Shown here one piece after another: positions 7,643 to 8,567 of a stretch of DNA of 8,567 nucleotides; the stretch's first letter is position 1, and every line of letters starts with the position of its first letter. Location: NCBI GenBank assembly GCA_023431725.1, contig JAEYVN010000065.1:1-8567 (forward strand), written 5' to 3'. The notes beneath the pieces were generated by a model. It saw nothing but the letters and a program-made list of their open reading frames with translations. It did not search any database and was not told the DNA's origin. Made by a program: the position numbers and the translations under genes. This DNA comes from Pseudomonadota bacterium. GTDB taxonomy: Bacteria; Pseudomonadota; Alphaproteobacteria; Rhizobiales; Xanthobacteraceae.

Positions 7643-8567
7643 ATGACTACTCTATCCAGCTTCCCCAATGTCTCGCCCGCCTTCCGCGACTTCCTCGCTG
7701 GCTTGCCTAAGGCCGAATTGCATCTGCATATCGAAGGCACGCTGACGCCGGAGATGAAATGGCAACTGGCGGAGCGCAACGGCGTGTCGCTGCCCTATGC
7801 CTCCATCGACGACATGCGTGCCGCGCAGAATTTCGACGCGCCGGATGCACCATCCTATCTGAAGACCTTCATCCGCCATTACAACGAGGGCATGCTGGTC
7901 CTCTGTACCGCGCAGGATTTTTACGACATCACGCTGTCGCACCTCATGCGCTGCCGCGACGAGAATGTCCGCTATGTCGAGATCATGTTCGATCCGCAGC
8001 CGCATCTGGCGCGCGGTATTCCGTTCGAAGCATTTTTCACTGGCATGGATGATGCGCGACGTATCGGCGCGCGCGACTTTGGTGTTGAAAGCAACTTTAT
8101 CCTTTGCATCAATCGTGACTTGCCCCTCGACACCGCGCATCACGCGCTCGATGCGGCTAAGCCGTTTCGCGATCGCATCGTCGGCTTCGGTCTCGATTCA
8201 GTCGAGGAGGGCAATCCGCCGGCGAAGTTCGTCGCACTCTACGATCGTGCGCGGTCGGAGGGTTATCGCCTGACGGCGCATTGCGATGTCGATCAGCGCA
8301 ATGCCGTAGGCCACATCCGCGATTGTCTCAATCTTCTGAAGGTCGAGCGCATCGATCACGGCATCAACTGTATCGAAGACCGGGCGCTGGTCGATATCCT
8401 GCGCGAGCGCGCGATATGCCTGACGGGGTGTCCGACATGGCGGCCGATCGATGCGGAGCCGCGCCGCGTCGATCGCATCCGCACAATGTACGATCTCGGC
8501 CTCAAGGTGACGCTGAACACCGACGATCCGGGGCTGTTCACCAGCGGCACGCTGGGAACGCTGCTGC
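7643..8567 (+). CDS. Adenosine/adenine deaminase-family protein with altered catalytic motif (3' end outside window)
   Basis: The frame is open from ATG 7643 to the window edge, giving 308 residues; family members are about 330-345, so some 30 residues are missing. It is a TIM-barrel metal hydrolase of the adenosine deaminase group. Visible metal ligands are H27 and H29 (AELHLHIEGTL), H213 (TAHCD) and D294 (LNTDDPG). The catalytic-site histidine H239 is present in RIDHG. Blocks such as FDPQPHLARG and GLDSVEEGNPPAKF resemble the bacterial adenine-deaminase-like branch more than classical adenosine deaminase. The canonical HAGE motif instead reads HCDVDQ: the proton-donating glutamate position is V216, with acidic residues at D215 and D217. 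The usual CPLSN segment reads CPTWRP. Substrate is therefore uncertain; a purine, pterin or other aminoheterocycle is possible. The only ribosome-site candidate is a weak AGG two bases before the ATG. Confidence 0.8.
   Translation, partial: MTTLSSFPNVSPAFRDFLAGLPKAELHLHIEGTLTPEMKWQLAERNGVSLPYASIDDMRAAQNFDAPDAPSYLKTFIRHYNEGMLVLCTAQDFYDITLSHLMRCRDENVRYVEIMFDPQPHLARGIPFEAFFTGMDDARRIGARDFGVESNFILCINRDLPLDTAHHALDAAKPFRDRIVGFGLDSVEEGNPPAKFVALYDRARSEGYRLTAHCDVDQRNAVGHIRDCLNLLKVERIDHGINCIEDRALVDILRERAICLTGCPTWRPIDAEPRRVDRIRTMYDLGLKVTLNTDDPGLFTSGTLGTLL

Noticed and set aside
7652..8143. Minus-strand frame of 163 codons opposite the deaminase-family gene.
   Set aside because: The plus-strand frame carries the HxH metal motif and other deaminase blocks; the opposite frame has none.

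Overview
The window looks like chromosomal housekeeping DNA from a high-GC alphaproteobacterium. Codon use, the style of the AsmA protein and the dispersed palindromic repeat all suggest the Nitrobacteraceae (Bradyrhizobium, Rhodopseudomonas or Afipia-like). That placement is inferred from sequence character alone. I found no mobile element, CRISPR array, rRNA or tRNA.

Left part, plus strand: the window opens inside the 3' end of a glycerol kinase gene (glpK). After an 88-base gap comes a tight three-gene ABC importer operon of the PotFGHI polyamine type. It encodes an ATPase (potG-like, 439-1560) and two inner-membrane permeases (potH-like, 1564-2481, and potI-like, 2484-3296), with 2-3 base gaps between genes. 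No periplasmic binding protein gene is present in the window. None can lie further down the same operon, because the next gene runs the opposite way and ends 12 bases from potI.

Middle, minus strand: one large AsmA-family gene (3309 to about 5348) encodes an inner-membrane-anchored envelope protein with a long periplasmic region and a Pro/Ala-rich C-terminal tail. It is divergent from acetoacetyl-CoA synthetase (5538-7493, plus strand). The roughly 190-base region between the two holds a perfect 12-base palindrome, a pair of 7-base repeats spaced 10 bases apart, a candidate promoter and a strong Shine-Dalgarno site.

Right part: acetoacetyl-CoA synthetase activates acetoacetate for ketone-body or polyhydroxybutyrate-derived carbon use. 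Behind it lies a short repeat cluster (7496-7619) made of an 18-base tandem duplication and a roughly 73-base nested palindrome of the kind dispersed through genomes of this group. The window ends inside an adenosine/adenine deaminase-family gene (7643 to beyond 8567). That gene keeps the metal ligands but lacks the canonical catalytic glutamate, so its substrate and activity are uncertain. It is the least ordinary thing here. I see no convincing new multi-gene system.
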